Origin: Pseudomonas sp. P8_229
GTDB taxonomy: Bacteria; Pseudomonadota; Gammaproteobacteria; Pseudomonadales; Pseudomonadaceae
Length of the DNA: 64,000 nucleotides
Assembly (NCBI RefSeq): GCF_034008635.1
Contig: NZ_CP125378.1
Coordinates: 2,160,001 to 2,224,000, forward strand
Direction of reading: 5' to 3'
Part shown: positions 43,230 through 53,249 of the stretch, piece after piece
Position numbering within the stretch: position 1 is the stretch's first letter
How the letters are laid out: every line of letters begins with the position of its first letter
Translations under genes and position numbers: made by a program
The notes under the pieces: model-generated
The model's database searches: none
What the model was told of the DNA's origin: nothing
What the model saw: the letters and a program-made list of their open reading frames with translations, nothing else

Positions 43230-46200
43230 ATGAATCTGCCCATCCCCACGGACGCGGCCCTGGCAGGCTTTCACCCCGCCGTCAGCGCCTGGTTCAGCAG
43301 CACCTTCCCGACGGTCACCGCCGCTCAGGCCCGCGCATGGCCGTTGATCCGTCTGCGCCGCTCGACGCTGATCGCCGCGCCCACCGGCTCCGGTAAAACC
43401 CTCACCGCGTTTCTCGCGGTGCTCGACGACCTCGTCCACCGTGGCCTCGAAAACCCCGACGGGCTGCCGGACGAAACCCTGGTGGTCTACGTTTCGCCGC
43501 TCAAGGCGTTGTCCAACGATATCCGCATCAATCTGCAGAACCCGCTGGCGGGGATCACCGATCAGTTGCGTCAGATGGGCCTGCCGGAACTGCAGATCAC
43601 CACGGCGGTACGCACCGGCGACACCCCGCAAAAAGAACGCGCCGCCATGCGCAAAAGCGCACCACACATTCTGGTGACCACCCCGGAATCGCTGTACGTG
43701 CTGCTCGGCTCCGAATCCGGGCGCAAAATGCTCGGCACCACGCGCACGGTGATCGTCGACGAAATCCACGCCATGGCCGCCGGCAAGCGCGGCAGTCACC
43801 TGGCCCTGAGCCTTGAGCGACTGCAAGCGCTGTGCGCCGAACCACTGACTCGCATCGGCCTGTCCGCCACACAGAAACCGGTCGAAGCCGTGGCGCAATT
43901 TCTCGTCGGCCATGATCGCCCCTGCGAGATCATCGACATCGGCCATGCCCGCCCTCGGGACCTGGGCATTGAAGTGCCGCCGGTGCCATTGTCGGCAGTG
44001 ATGGCCAACGATGTTTGGGAATTGGTTTACGACCGCCTCGCCGAGTTGGCCCACGAGCACCGCACCACGCTGATTTTCGTCAACACCCGGCGGCTGGCCG
44101 AGCGCTTGAGCCGACACCTCAGCGAGCGTCTGGGCAAACACGCGGTAGCGGCGCACCACGGCAGTCTGGCCAAGGAGTTCCGCCTCGACGCTGAACAGCG
44201 GCTCAAGCGCGGCGAGCTGCAAGTGCTGATCGCCACCGCCTCGCTGGAACTGGGCATCGATATCGGCGAAGTCGACCTGGTCTGTCAGATCGCCTCGCCG
44301 CGTTCGATTGCCGGGTTTCTGCAAAGAGTGGGGCGCTCCGGGCACCAGGTCGGCGGCACGCCCAAAGGCCGGTTGTTCGCCACCACCCGTGACGACCTGA
44401 TCGAATGTGCTGCCCTGCTCGACTGCGTGCGCCGTGGCGAACTCGACATCCTGCACATTCCCGAAGCGCCGCTGGATGTACTGGCGCAGCAGATCATCGC
44501 CGAAGTCAGTTGCCAGGAATGGGCGGAAGACGCGCTGCTGGCGCTATTGCGCAAAGCCTCGCCCTATCGCCACCTCGACGAAAAACACTATCAGGCGCTA
44601 CTGACGATGCTCGCCGAAGGCTACAACGGCCGTCAGGGTATCCGTAGCGCCTATCTGCATCGCGACGCCGTCAGCGCCACCCTGCGTGGCCGCCGCGGCG
44701 CACAACTGACCGCCGTGACCAGCGGCGGCACCATCCCGGACAACGCCGACTACAGCGTGCTGCTGGAACCACAAGGCCTGAACATCGGCAGCGTCAACGA
44801 AGACTTTGCCGTGGAAAGCATCGCTGGCGATGTGTTCCAGCTCGGCAATACCTCCTACCGAATCCTGCGGGTGGAAACCGGCAAGGTGCGGGTCGAGGAT
44901 GCCCAGGGTCAGCCGCCGACCATTCCGTTCTGGCTCGGCGAAGCACCGGGGCGCAGCGATGAATTGTCCTCGGCGGTGGCGCGCCTGCAAGCGACCCTCG
45001 ACGAGTTACTCGGCGCCCGCCCCGGCAATCTGCAACCGGCACTAGACTGGCTGACCGAAACCCTCGGCCTGAACCGCGCCAGCGCCGAACAACTGGTGGA
45101 CTATCTCGCCCGCGCACGCCTGACCCTCGGCGCCCTGCCCTCACAGGACACGCTGCTGATGGAGCGGTTTTTCGACGAGTCCGGCGGCACCCAGTTGATC
45201 ATCCATTCGCCGTTCGGCAGCCGCATCAACCGCGCCTGGGGCCTGGCCCTGCGCAAGCGTTTCTGTCGCACCTTCAATTTCGAGTTGCAGGCTGCCGCCA
45301 GTGAAGACGCGATCGTCCTGTCGCTGTCCACCAGCCACAGTTTCGAACTCGATGACGTCTGGCGTTACCTGCACAGCAACAGCGCCGAGCACATTCTGAT
45401 TCAAGCGATTCTCGACGCACCGTTGTTCGGTGTGCGCTGGCGCTGGAATGCCGGGGTGGCGCTGGCGTTGCCGCGTTTTACCGGCGGTCGTAAAGTCGCC
45501 CCACAGTTGCAGCGGATGAAGAGCGAAGACCTGATCGCCAGCGTGTTTCCGGATCAGATCGCCTGCCTGGAAAACCTCGCCGGCGAGCGGGAAATCCCTG
45601 ACCATCCGCTGGTAGAACAAACCCTCGACGATTGCCTGCACGAGGCCATGGACAGCGAAGGCTGGCTGGCGCTGCTGCGGCGCATGGAGCGTGGCGAGGT
45701 GCGTTTGCTCAGCCGCGATCTGCCGGCGCCGTCACCGCTGGCCGCAGAAATTCTCAGCGCGCGACCGTACACCTTTCTCGACGACGCACCGCTGGAAGAA
45801 CGTCGCACCCAAGCGGTAATCAATCGGCGCTGGAGCGATCCGCAATCCACCGATGATCTCGGCGCGCTGGATGCCGACGCCATCAGCGCCGTGCGTGAAG
45901 AGGCGTGGCCGACACCGGCCAACATCGATGAAATGCACGAGGCGCTGATGAGCCTGGCGTGCGTCAGCGAGGCCGAAGTGCAGGCCAATGAGCCGTGGCG
46001 CGAATGGCTGAACACGCTGACCGACAGTGGCCGCGCCTGTCGCCTGATGATCGACCCACAACGTAGCTTGTGGCTGGCGCGAGAACGCCTGACCTGTCTG
46101 CTGGCGCTTCATCCACAGGCCACGCTGCAACCGCAGCAGGAGGCCTTGCCCGGTTTCAACGACCCATGGACGTTCGATGACGCACTGGTCGAAGTGATCC

Positions 46201-47531
46201 GCGCACGGCTCGGCGCGTTTGGCCCGCTGCCGCTCCCCGCGATTGCCGAACCGCTGGCGCTGCCCACTGCGCAAGTCACGCAAGCCCTCGCGCAGCTGGA
46301 GCGCGAAGGCTATGTGCTACGCGGTCATTTCACCCCGGGCGTGGCGGTTGAAGAATGGTGCGAACGGCATCTGCTCGCGCGCATCCATCGTTACACGGTC
46401 AAGCGTTTGCGCCGGGAAATCGAACCGGTGGCGTTGCAGGATTTCATGCGCTTTCTGTTCGACTGGCAGCACCTGTCCAGCGCCACGCGCGGCCAGGGCA
46501 GCGCGGTGTTGCCAGCGATTGTCAGCCAGTTCGAAGGCTACCCGGCGGCAGCCTCGGCGTGGGACAGCGACCTTCTCCCGACGCGACTCAAGGACTATTC
46601 ACCGAGCTGGCTGGATGACCTGTGCCGCAACGGCAAACTGGTGTGGACGCGGCTCAGCGCCCGGCAGAAAGTCAGTGGCACGGCCCTGCGCAGTACGCCG
46701 ATTGTGCTGCTGCCACGCAGTCAGGTCGGGATGTGGAGCGCGCTGGCCGAGCAGACGCCCATCAGCGAACTGTCACCGAAAACTCAAAAGGTCTACGAGG
46801 CGCTGAGTCAGCACGGCGCGCTGTTTTTCGATGAGTTGATCCATGAGGCGCACCTGCTGCGCACCGAGCTGGAAATCGCCCTGCAGGACCTGGTGGGCGC
46901 CGGTCTGGTGAACGCCGACAGCTTCGCCGGCCTGCGCGCGCTGATCACCCCGGCGAGCAAGCGCCAGCAACGCAGCAGTCGTCGCGGGCGCGGGGCGTTT
47001 GTCGGTGGTATGGACGATGCCGGGCGCTGGGCATTGTTGCGCCGAGGGCCACTGGTGGAGAACAGCCCGACGCCTTCGCCGGAAACCCTTGAGCACGTTG
47101 CCATGACCTTGCTGCGGCGCTACGGCGTGGTGTTCTGGCGCCTGCTGGAACGCGAAGCGGACTGGCTACCGAGCTGGCGCGAATTGCTGCGCACATTCCA
47201 TCGACTGGAGGCCCGCGGCGAGATTCGCGGCGGACGGTTTGTCAGTGGTCTTGCGGGTGAGCAATTTGCCTTGCCGGAGGCGATTCCGCTGCTGCGTGAA
47301 GTACGGCGACAGCCGCATGACGGCAGTTTGATCGCGGTGTGCGGGGTAGATCCGCTGAATCTGGCCGGGACGCTGTTGCCGGGGGCGAAAGTGCCGGCGC
47401 TGGCGAGCAATCGGCTGGTGTATCGCGATGGTCTGCCGGCGGCGGCGGAGATTGCCGGCAAGCAGGTTTTCTGGACAGAGCTGGATCAGCTTGCCATGGA
47501 ACAGGTGCGCAGCAAGCTGATCCGGCATTGA
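43230..47531 (+). CDS. lhr: Large ATP-dependent helicase Lhr
   Basis: A 1433-residue superfamily 2 DNA/RNA helicase, slightly shorter than E. coli Lhr (1538). The N-terminal Lhr core (residues about 1-850) has Walker A APTGSGKTLTA, motif II VDEIHAM (a DEIH box), motif III LSATQ and motif VI QRVGRSGHQ, followed by the winged-helix and beta-barrel domains of the core. The C-terminal part (about 900-1433) contains further winged helices of the Lhr-CTD (LPLPAIAEPLALPTAQVTQAL). Lhr acts in DNA repair and interstrand-crosslink tolerance. It stands alone; no Lhr-linked exonuclease operon adjoins it. Confidence 0.95.
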   Translation: MNLPIPTDAALAGFHPAVSAWFSSTFPTVTAAQARAWPLIRLRRSTLIAAPTGSGKTLTAFLAVLDDLVHRGLENPDGLPDETLVVYVSPLKALSNDIRINLQNPLAGITDQLRQMGLPELQITTAVRTGDTPQKERAAMRKSAPHILVTTPESLYVLLGSESGRKMLGTTRTVIVDEIHAMAAGKRGSHLALSLERLQALCAEPLTRIGLSATQKPVEAVAQFLVGHDRPCEIIDIGHARPRDLGIEVPPVPLSAVMANDVWELVYDRLAELAHEHRTTLIFVNTRRLAERLSRHLSERLGKHAVAAHHGSLAKEFRLDAEQRLKRGELQVLIATASLELGIDIGEVDLVCQIASPRSIAGFLQRVGRSGHQVGGTPKGRLFATTRDDLIECAALLDCVRRGELDILHIPEAPLDVLAQQIIAEVSCQEWAEDALLALLRKASPYRHLDEKHYQALLTMLAEGYNGRQGIRSAYLHRDAVSATLRGRRGAQLTAVTSGGTIPDNADYSVLLEPQGLNIGSVNEDFAVESIAGDVFQLGNTSYRILRVETGKVRVEDAQGQPPTIPFWLGEAPGRSDELSSAVARLQATLDELLGARPGNLQPALDWLTETLGLNRASAEQLVDYLARARLTLGALPSQDTLLMERFFDESGGTQLIIHSPFGSRINRAWGLALRKRFCRTFNFELQAAASEDAIVLSLSTSHSFELDDVWRYLHSNSAEHILIQAILDAPLFGVRWRWNAGVALALPRFTGGRKVAPQLQRMKSEDLIASVFPDQIACLENLAGEREIPDHPLVEQTLDDCLHEAMDSEGWLALLRRMERGEVRLLSRDLPAPSPLAAEILSARPYTFLDDAPLEERRTQAVINRRWSDPQSTDDLGALDADAISAVREEAWPTPANIDEMHEALMSLACVSEAEVQANEPWREWLNTLTDSGRACRLMIDPQRSLWLARERLTCLLALHPQATLQPQQEALPGFNDPWTFDDALVEVIRARLGAFGPLPLPAIAEPLALPTAQVTQALAQLEREGYVLRGHFTPGVAVEEWCERHLLARIHRYTVKRLRREIEPVALQDFMRFLFDWQHLSSATRGQGSAVLPAIVSQFEGYPAAASAWDSDLLPTRLKDYSPSWLDDLCRNGKLVWTRLSARQKVSGTALRSTPIVLLPRSQVGMWSALAEQTPISELSPKTQKVYEALSQHGALFFDELIHEAHLLRTELEIALQDLVGAGLVNADSFAGLRALITPASKRQQRSSRRGRGAFVGGMDDAGRWALLRRGPLVENSPTPSPETLEHVAMTLLRRYGVVFWRLLEREADWLPSWRELLRTFHRLEARGEIRGGRFVSGLAGEQFALPEAIPLLREVRRQPHDGSLIAVCGVDPLNLAGTLLPGAKVPALASNRLVYRDGLPAAAEIAGKQVFWTELDQLAMEQVRSKLIRH

Positions 47532-47544
47532 TGTCCACAGGTCT

Positions 47545-47647
47545 GGCCTCTTCGCGGGCAAGCCCGCTCCCACAGTGATTTTTGGTGTGCCTCCTATTTC
47601 CGCATCACCCAGAACCTTGTGGGAGCGGGCTTGCCCGCGAAGAGGCC
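47545..47647 (+). repeat. REPIN between lhr and the channel gene
   Basis: Perfect 29-base inverted arms (47545-47573 and 47619-47647) of a variant class with GGGCTTGCCCGC instead of GGGCTTGCTCGC. It lies between convergent genes. Confidence 0.92.
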
Positions 47648-47674
47648 GGCAAATCGCGCCACAAAATCCAGCAG

Positions 47675-49768
47675 TCAGGTACTCGACCGTTGCGGCACCT
47701 CGCTCGCCACCAGCTCCCCTTCACCCTGCCGCTTGGGCAACAAAACCTGCTGTGGATAAGTCTGCGCGAAATGCACCACAGGGCTGTTATCCACAAGCTT
47801 TTTCAAACGCTGGTTGAACGCCCGGCTCACCGCATATTGCCCACCCGACACGGTACGAAACTGCGCCGTCAGCACCACGCCGTTCAAGTCCATCCTGTCC
47901 ACGCCGAAGACGTCCAGCGGCCCTTGCAGGTTGTACTTGAGGAACGGGTCTTCGCGGATCGAATCGCCGGTCTCGCGGATCAGTTCGATGGCCTTGTCGA
48001 CATCGGTGTCGTAAGTGAACTGCACCGAGAAAAACGCGTAGGCAAACTGCCGTGACTGGTTGGTGACCGCCTTGATCTGACCGAACGGCACCGAGTGCAC
48101 GAAGCCCTTGCCGTCGCGCAGGCGCAGGGTGCGAATGGTCAGGCCCTCGACCGTGCCGGCGTGCCCGGAATCGAGTACCACCCAGTCGCCGATCGACAGG
48201 GTGTCTTCGATAATGATGAACAGCCCGGTGATCACGTCCTGTACCAGTTGCTGTGAACCGAAACCGATCGCCAGACCGACCACCCCGGCGCCGGCCAGCA
48301 ACGGCGCGACGTTGATCCCCAGGTTGGCCATGGTGGTGATCGCGCAGATCACCACCAGGATGATTTTGATCGCGTTGCGCAGCAGCGGCAGGATGGTTTT
48401 CACCCGGGTGCTGGGCTGACGTGACGAGCGTTTACTGACCGGTGGTTTCAGCGCTTCCTGAATCGCCGTGTCGAGCACCACCCACAACAGCCACGTGACG
48501 AGGAAGATCAAGCCAATGCTGCTCAGCGCGTTGCTGATCGCCCGGCCGACCGCGCTGCTCTGGGCGAAATCGAGCAGCGAAACGCCCCAGATCCGCCCGA
48601 GAACATCGATGAAGGCAATCGCAATGACGATCCGCAGCAAGGCGTGCAACAGGCTGAGAAAACGTTCCTTGTAGGCGCTGCTGCGCTGGATCGCTTCGGC
48701 CTTTCGCGACTTGAACACGTGCTGGAGGATGGTGCTGAGAAACACTGTGCCGATCAGCAACACCGTGGTGAACAACGCACAGCGCAAGGCTTTCTGATTG
48801 TCCTCGCCGATACCGATCAGATTGACCGCCGAGATCAGCACCATCAGCACGATCGGCCAGTACCAGAGCCCGGAAAAAATCCGCAGCGACTCCTGCAGCG
48901 ACGGTTGTTTCAGGCGCTGCGTCAGCGGTCGGTTACGGATCAGGTGCGCCACCGGACGGCGCAGGCGGATCACCAGCAGGCCGAAAATGATCGAGGCGAT
49001 CAGCCCGGTGAACACGGCGATGCTGCTGGTGATGTTGCCGCCCAGTTGGCGGGCGATCTGCGGGCTGGTCAACGCGTCACTGAGGGCGGCGAGGAAGCCG
49101 ATCAGGAACAGCGGTTTCGGGCAGTAGTCGCGGATGATCCGCGCGGCGGGCCGTTTGTGGCCGACGTTGAACATCACCACCACGCACAACAACATCGAGG
49201 TGGAGAAAATGCCGCTGCTGGTGGCATACGCCAGACACAGCGCCAGCGCCCGCCCCACCGAGGCTTGCAGAAAGTGGCTGACGTACAGCGTCAACGGCAG
49301 ACAGATCAGCGCCGGCAGCGTGTACGGCAGCAGATAGCCGAGCAGGTCCTGGCTGCGCTGGCGGGTGCGCAGCCAACGACCTTCGCGCAGGCGTTTGGCC
49401 AGCAGGCTGCCGAGTACCGTGAGCAGCGCAAAGGCGCCAAGCCACACCCCGGACAACATTAGGAAATCCCCGGCGATGCTCCAGCCCGAGCGGTCCGACG
49501 GCTGGTTGACCAACTTGTCGACCTCGTCCGCCGCACGGTCGGCACGCAGACGCCAGGCGTCGACCAGGTGTTCGTTGAGATCGAGTTTGTCCTGCACCTC
49601 GTCGATGCTCGAACTGATCGCGCCGAGCAGACCGCCCTGCACAATCGGCTCGGGTTTGGCCGGTTCTTCAGCAGCGGCCGGAACACCCGGCAGCGTGGCG
49701 GCTTCGAGTTCGCTGGCGCCGAGAAACAGCAGCGCTCCCAGCAAAATGGCGATCCTGAACTTGATCAA
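47675..49768 (-). CDS. Mechanosensitive channel, MscS family (long form)
   Basis: A 697-residue inner-membrane protein. A signal-like N-terminus is followed by an acidic periplasmic segment (residues about 30-95), then about ten membrane helices, and the MscS pore/vestibule region: GINVAPLLAGAGVVGLAIGFGSQQLVQDVITG is the pore helix zone (residues about 508-540), then FIIIEDTLSIGDWVV and LRLRDGKGFVHSVPFG. It opens on membrane tension to release solutes. No ATG fits the N-terminus; the TTG at 49768 (LIKFRIAILLGALLFLG) is the best start, with AGAGGGATCGGAG upstream. The longer frame crosses a REPIN and is unlikely. Confidence 0.9.
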   Translation of the reverse strand: MIKFRIAILLGALLFLGASELEAATLPGVPAAAEEPAKPEPIVQGGLLGAISSSIDEVQDKLDLNEHLVDAWRLRADRAADEVDKLVNQPSDRSGWSIAGDFLMLSGVWLGAFALLTVLGSLLAKRLREGRWLRTRQRSQDLLGYLLPYTLPALICLPLTLYVSHFLQASVGRALALCLAYATSSGIFSTSMLLCVVVMFNVGHKRPAARIIRDYCPKPLFLIGFLAALSDALTSPQIARQLGGNITSSIAVFTGLIASIIFGLLVIRLRRPVAHLIRNRPLTQRLKQPSLQESLRIFSGLWYWPIVLMVLISAVNLIGIGEDNQKALRCALFTTVLLIGTVFLSTILQHVFKSRKAEAIQRSSAYKERFLSLLHALLRIVIAIAFIDVLGRIWGVSLLDFAQSSAVGRAISNALSSIGLIFLVTWLLWVVLDTAIQEALKPPVSKRSSRQPSTRVKTILPLLRNAIKIILVVICAITTMANLGINVAPLLAGAGVVGLAIGFGSQQLVQDVITGLFIIIEDTLSIGDWVVLDSGHAGTVEGLTIRTLRLRDGKGFVHSVPFGQIKAVTNQSRQFAYAFFSVQFTYDTDVDKAIELIRETGDSIREDPFLKYNLQGPLDVFGVDRMDLNGVVLTAQFRTVSGGQYAVSRAFNQRLKKLVDNSPVVHFAQTYPQQVLLPKRQGEGELVASEVPQRSST

Positions 49769-50107
49769 AACTCCGATCCCTCTTGGCTGAACCTGTAAGG
49801 AACTGATCGGTGAATGGCGGACAAGTTCGGTTTTTGCCTGATTAACCCTTCCCCTGTGGCGAGGGGATTCATCCCCGATCGGCTGCGCAGCAGTCGTAAA
49901 CGCTCGACTTTCACACCCTCTGGACATCGGGAGACCGGTTTAGGGTTGCTTCGCAACCCATCGGGGATGAATCCCCTCACCACAGGGTTCACGGCAGTAG
50001 CTGGATATTTGCGCCAGCAGCAAATATCAAATGCCCAACCCCGTATTTTTCCGCACAACCCAAACCCCGACACTGCGCTCCATTCAAACCTCTACCGGAG
50101 TGCTGTC
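49769..50107 (+). other. Divergent intergenic region
   Basis: These 339 bases between the channel gene and the MFS gene hold one large REPIN (49852-49987). I see no gene and no clear operator in the rest. Confidence 0.6.
49852..49987 (+). repeat. Long REPIN, GGGGATTCATCCCC class
   Basis: Inverted REP units (49852-49882 and 49959-49987) are separated by 76 bases. The inner part contains a second hairpin, GGGTTGC-TTC-GCAACCC, just before the second unit. Confidence 0.88.
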
Positions 50108-51313
50108 ATGCCCATTGCCTTGCTCGCGCTGACGCTCAGCGCATTCGCCATCGGGACGACCGAGTTCGTCATCGTTGGCCTGTTACCCACCATCGGCGCC
50201 GATCTCGGTGTCAGCCTGCCGTCCGCCGGGCTGTTGGTCAGTCTGTATGCGCTGGGCGTTGCCATTGGCGCGCCGGTGCTGACCGCCCTCACCGGCAAGG
50301 TCCCGCGCAAACTGTTGCTGCTATCGCTGATGGTGTTGTTCACCCTCGGCAACCTGCTGGCGTGGATGGCGCCGAGTTATGAATCGCTGGTGCTGGCACG
50401 GATCGTCACCGGCCTGGCGCATGGGGTGTTCTTCTCCATCGGCTCGACCATCGCCACCAGCCTGGTGCCCAAGGAAAAAGCCGCCAGCGCGATTGCGATC
50501 ATGTTCACCGGCCTCACCGTGGCCCTGGTCACTGGCGTGCCGCTGGGCACGTTCATCGGTCAGCATTTCGGCTGGCGTGAAACCTTCCTCGCCGTCTCGG
50601 CGCTGGGTGTAATCGCCTTTATCGGCAGCCTGCTGTATGTGCCGAACAACATCGCCCACAGCCAACCGGCGTCCCTGCTGCAACAACTGCAAGTGCTGAA
50701 ACAACCGCGCCTGTTGCTGGTGTATGCCATGACCGCCATCGGTTACGGCGGCTCGTTCATCGCCTTCACCTTCCTCGCGCCAATCCTTCAAGACATCTCC
50801 GGCTTCAGCGCCGGCACCGTCAGCCTGGTGTTGCTGGTGTACGGCGTGTCGGTGGCGGTCGGCAACCTCTGGGGCGGCAAACTGGCGGACAAACGCGGAC
50901 CGATCAGCGCCCTGAAAATCATCTTCGCCCTGCTCGCCGCTGTGCTGTTCGTGCTGACCTTCACCGCCGCCAATCCATGGCTGGCGCTAGCCACGGTGCT
51001 GGTGTGGGGCGCAGTGGCGTTCGGCAACGTGCCGGGGCTGCAGGTGTATGTGGTGCGTCAGGCTGAACATCACACACCGCAGGCGGTGGACGTGGCATCG
51101 GGACTGAACATCGCGGCGTTCAACCTGGGGATTGCTGGCGGCGCGTGGGGCGGCGGCCTGATCGTCGAGCACGTTGGCCTGATTCATACGGCGTGGATTG
51201 GTGGACTGGTGGTGTTGGTGGCGTTGGCACTGACTGCTTGGAGCGGTCGCCTGGATCGCCTCGGCCCGACCTATGCCGAACCGGCTCAAGGCCGAGTATT
51301 CACGGGTCACTGA
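50108..51313 (+). CDS. MFS transporter (AraJ/drug-efflux DHA1 type)
   Basis: A 401-residue inner-membrane protein with 12 predicted helices. The DHA1 features are TTEFVIVGLLPTIGADLGVS in helix 1, GKVPRKLLLLSL between helices 2 and 3, RIVTGLAHGVFFSIGSTIA in helix 4 and the antiporter motif GVPLGTFIGQHFGWRETF in helix 5. It should export sugars, nucleosides or drugs by proton antiport; the substrate is unknown. The start is the ATG at 50108, which begins the first helix. Confidence 0.92.
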   Translation: MPIALLALTLSAFAIGTTEFVIVGLLPTIGADLGVSLPSAGLLVSLYALGVAIGAPVLTALTGKVPRKLLLLSLMVLFTLGNLLAWMAPSYESLVLARIVTGLAHGVFFSIGSTIATSLVPKEKAASAIAIMFTGLTVALVTGVPLGTFIGQHFGWRETFLAVSALGVIAFIGSLLYVPNNIAHSQPASLLQQLQVLKQPRLLLVYAMTAIGYGGSFIAFTFLAPILQDISGFSAGTVSLVLLVYGVSVAVGNLWGGKLADKRGPISALKIIFALLAAVLFVLTFTAANPWLALATVLVWGAVAFGNVPGLQVYVVRQAEHHTPQAVDVASGLNIAAFNLGIAGGAWGGGLIVEHVGLIHTAWIGGLVVLVALALTAWSGRLDRLGPTYAEPAQGRVFTGH

Positions 51314-51320
51314 GTAACCC

Positions 51321-51410
51321 TGTGGGAGGGGGCTTGCTCCCGAAAGCGGAGGGTCAGTCAGCATCGATGGCGACTGAACCACCGCTTTCGGGAGCAAGCC
51401 CCCTCCCACA
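51321..51410 (+). repeat. REPIN after the MFS gene
   Basis: Perfect 29-base inverted arms (51321-51349 and 51382-51410) of the GTGGGAGGGGGCTTGCTCCC class. Confidence 0.92.
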
Positions 51411-51528
51411 TTGCGATCCGTGCTTTTTGCAGAATGTGTACCGTCCGTAACGCCATCGAAACTTTCCCGAACCGCCCACAGTCATCAAAAGACACAGGCA
51501 ACACGAGGACTGACAACGGGAGGGCGGC

Positions 51529-52455
51529 ATGGCAACGATTCACATCGGTATTTCCGGCTGGCGCTACGCTCCGTGGCGCGGGGATTTCTACCCGAAAGGA
51601 CTGACCCAGAAACGCGAATTGCAGTTCGCTTCACGGGCGGTCAACAGCATCGAAATCAATGGATCGTTCTACGCCCTGCAACGGCCCGAACGTTACGCCC
51701 AGTGGTACGCCGAAACGCCCGACGACTTCGTGTTCAGCGTCAAGGCGCCGCGTTTCATCACGCACATCCGGCGCTTGCGCGAGATCGAAAAACCGCTGGC
51801 GAATTTCTTCGCCTCCGGGGTGCTGGAGCTCAAGGAAAAGCTCGGGCCGATCCTCTGGCAGTTTCCGCCAAACTTCAAATTCGACCCCGAGCGTTTCGAA
51901 CACTTCTTGTCATTGTTGCCCCACGACACTGAGGCCGCAGCCGCCCTCGCCCGTCAGCACGACGCCCACCTGCATGGTCATGCCAGCCTCAAAGCCTGGC
52001 GCAAAAAGCCGCTGCGCCATGCCGTGGAAGTGCGCAATGACACCTTCATCGATCCCGACTTCATTCGGTTGTTGAAACGCTACAACACCGCCCTGGTGAT
52101 CGCCGACACCGCCGGCAAGTGGCCGTACCGCGAAGACCTCACCAGCGATTTCGTCTACCTGCGCCTGCACGGGGCCGAAGAACTTTATGCCAGCGGCTAC
52201 ACCGACTCCGCGCTGAACGACTGGGCTGAACGCATCGATGCCTGGCATCACGGTCGACAGCCGGGCGATGCGCACCTGATCGCCCCGCGCCTCAAGCCTC
52301 GGGCGCGTAAATCCCGCGAAGTGTTCTGCTATTTCGACAATGACATCAAAGTCCGCGCCCCTTACGACGCCCGCCATCTGCTGCAGCGTTTCGACCTAGA
52401 CAAACACCTCGCGACCACCCCCGGCGAACCCGCTGGCGAAGGGGTGCTGACATGA
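51529..52455 (+). CDS. DUF72 domain protein
   Basis: A 308-residue cytosolic TIM-barrel protein of DUF72 (YecE family). Signatures are [80 protein letters not shown] and [20 protein letters not shown]. Function is unknown. Its stop overlaps the start of the next gene (ATGA), so it belongs to a four-gene operon with ybhP, clsB and ybhN homologues. Confidence 0.92.
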   Translation: MATIHIGISGWRYAPWRGDFYPKGLTQKRELQFASRAVNSIEINGSFYALQRPERYAQWYAETPDDFVFSVKAPRFITHIRRLREIEKPLANFFASGVLELKEKLGPILWQFPPNFKFDPERFEHFLSLLPHDTEAAAALARQHDAHLHGHASLKAWRKKPLRHAVEVRNDTFIDPDFIRLLKRYNTALVIADTAGKWPYREDLTSDFVYLRLHGAEELYASGYTDSALNDWAERIDAWHHGRQPGDAHLIAPRLKPRARKSREVFCYFDNDIKVRAPYDARHLLQRFDLDKHLATTPGEPAGEGVLT

Positions 52456-53249
52456 GTATTCCAGAGCCGGTGGGCTTCACCGATGAAGGCTCGGTGATCG
52501 CACCGTCAGTGCGCAGTTTCACCGTACTGACGGTCAACACGCACAAGGGCTTCACCGCCCTCAATCGACGCTTCATCCTCCCGGAGTTGCGCGAAGCGGT
52601 GCGCAGCGTGGCCGCCGACGTGGTGTTTCTGCAGGAAGTCCACGGCACCCACGAGCACCATCCCAAGCACTACAGCAACTGGCCGACGATGCCGCAGTAC
52701 GAGTTCCTCGCCGACAGCCTCTGGCCGCAATTCGCCTACGGGCGCAACGCGGTGTACCCGGAGGGCGATCACGGCAATGCGCTGCTGTCAAAATTCCAGA
52801 TCATCCGCCACGACAACCTCGACGTCTCGATCAGCGGCCATGAAAACCGCGGCCTCTTGCATTGCGTGTTGCGCCTGCCCGGCGATGGTGTCGAGGTGCA
52901 TGCGATCTGCGTGCATCTGGGCCTGCGCGAAAGCCATCGCAATGCGCAACTGAAGTTGCTCGGTCAGCGTCTGGCGGAACTGCCGGATGATGCGCCGGTG
53001 ATCGTCGCCGGTGACTTCAACGACTGGCGCCAGCGCGCCGATGCGTTGCTCAAACCCTGCGGTCTGCGCGAGGTGTTCGCCGAGCATCACGGCAAACCGG
53101 CGCGCAGCTTTCCGGCGCGCCTGCCAACCCTGCGCCTGGACCGCATTTACGTGCGCAACCTCAAGACCCGCCAGCCGACAGTTCTGGCAAACCGGCCCTG
53201 GTCCCACCTTTCCGACCATGCACCGCTGTCGGTGGAGATCGAGTTATGA
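52452..53249 (+). CDS. ybhP: Endonuclease/exonuclease/phosphatase family protein (YbhP-like)
   Basis: A 265-residue protein of the EEP metal-dependent phosphodiesterase fold. Catalytic landmarks are [20 protein letters not shown] with the metal-binding Glu, [33 protein letters not shown] and the final [12 protein letters not shown]. In E. coli ybhP lies directly before clsB and ybhN, as here, so a role in phospholipid metabolism is likely. It overlaps both neighbours by ATGA. Confidence 0.92.
   Translation: MSIPEPVGFTDEGSVIAPSVRSFTVLTVNTHKGFTALNRRFILPELREAVRSVAADVVFLQEVHGTHEHHPKHYSNWPTMPQYEFLADSLWPQFAYGRNAVYPEGDHGNALLSKFQIIRHDNLDVSISGHENRGLLHCVLRLPGDGVEVHAICVHLGLRESHRNAQLKLLGQRLAELPDDAPVIVAGDFNDWRQRADALLKPCGLREVFAEHHGKPARSFPARLPTLRLDRIYVRNLKTRQPTVLANRPWSHLSDHAPLSVEIEL

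Noticed and set aside
43224..44456. 410-codon minus-strand frame opposite the lhr N-terminus
   Set aside because: It lies antisense to the helicase motifs of lhr and has no recognisable domain.
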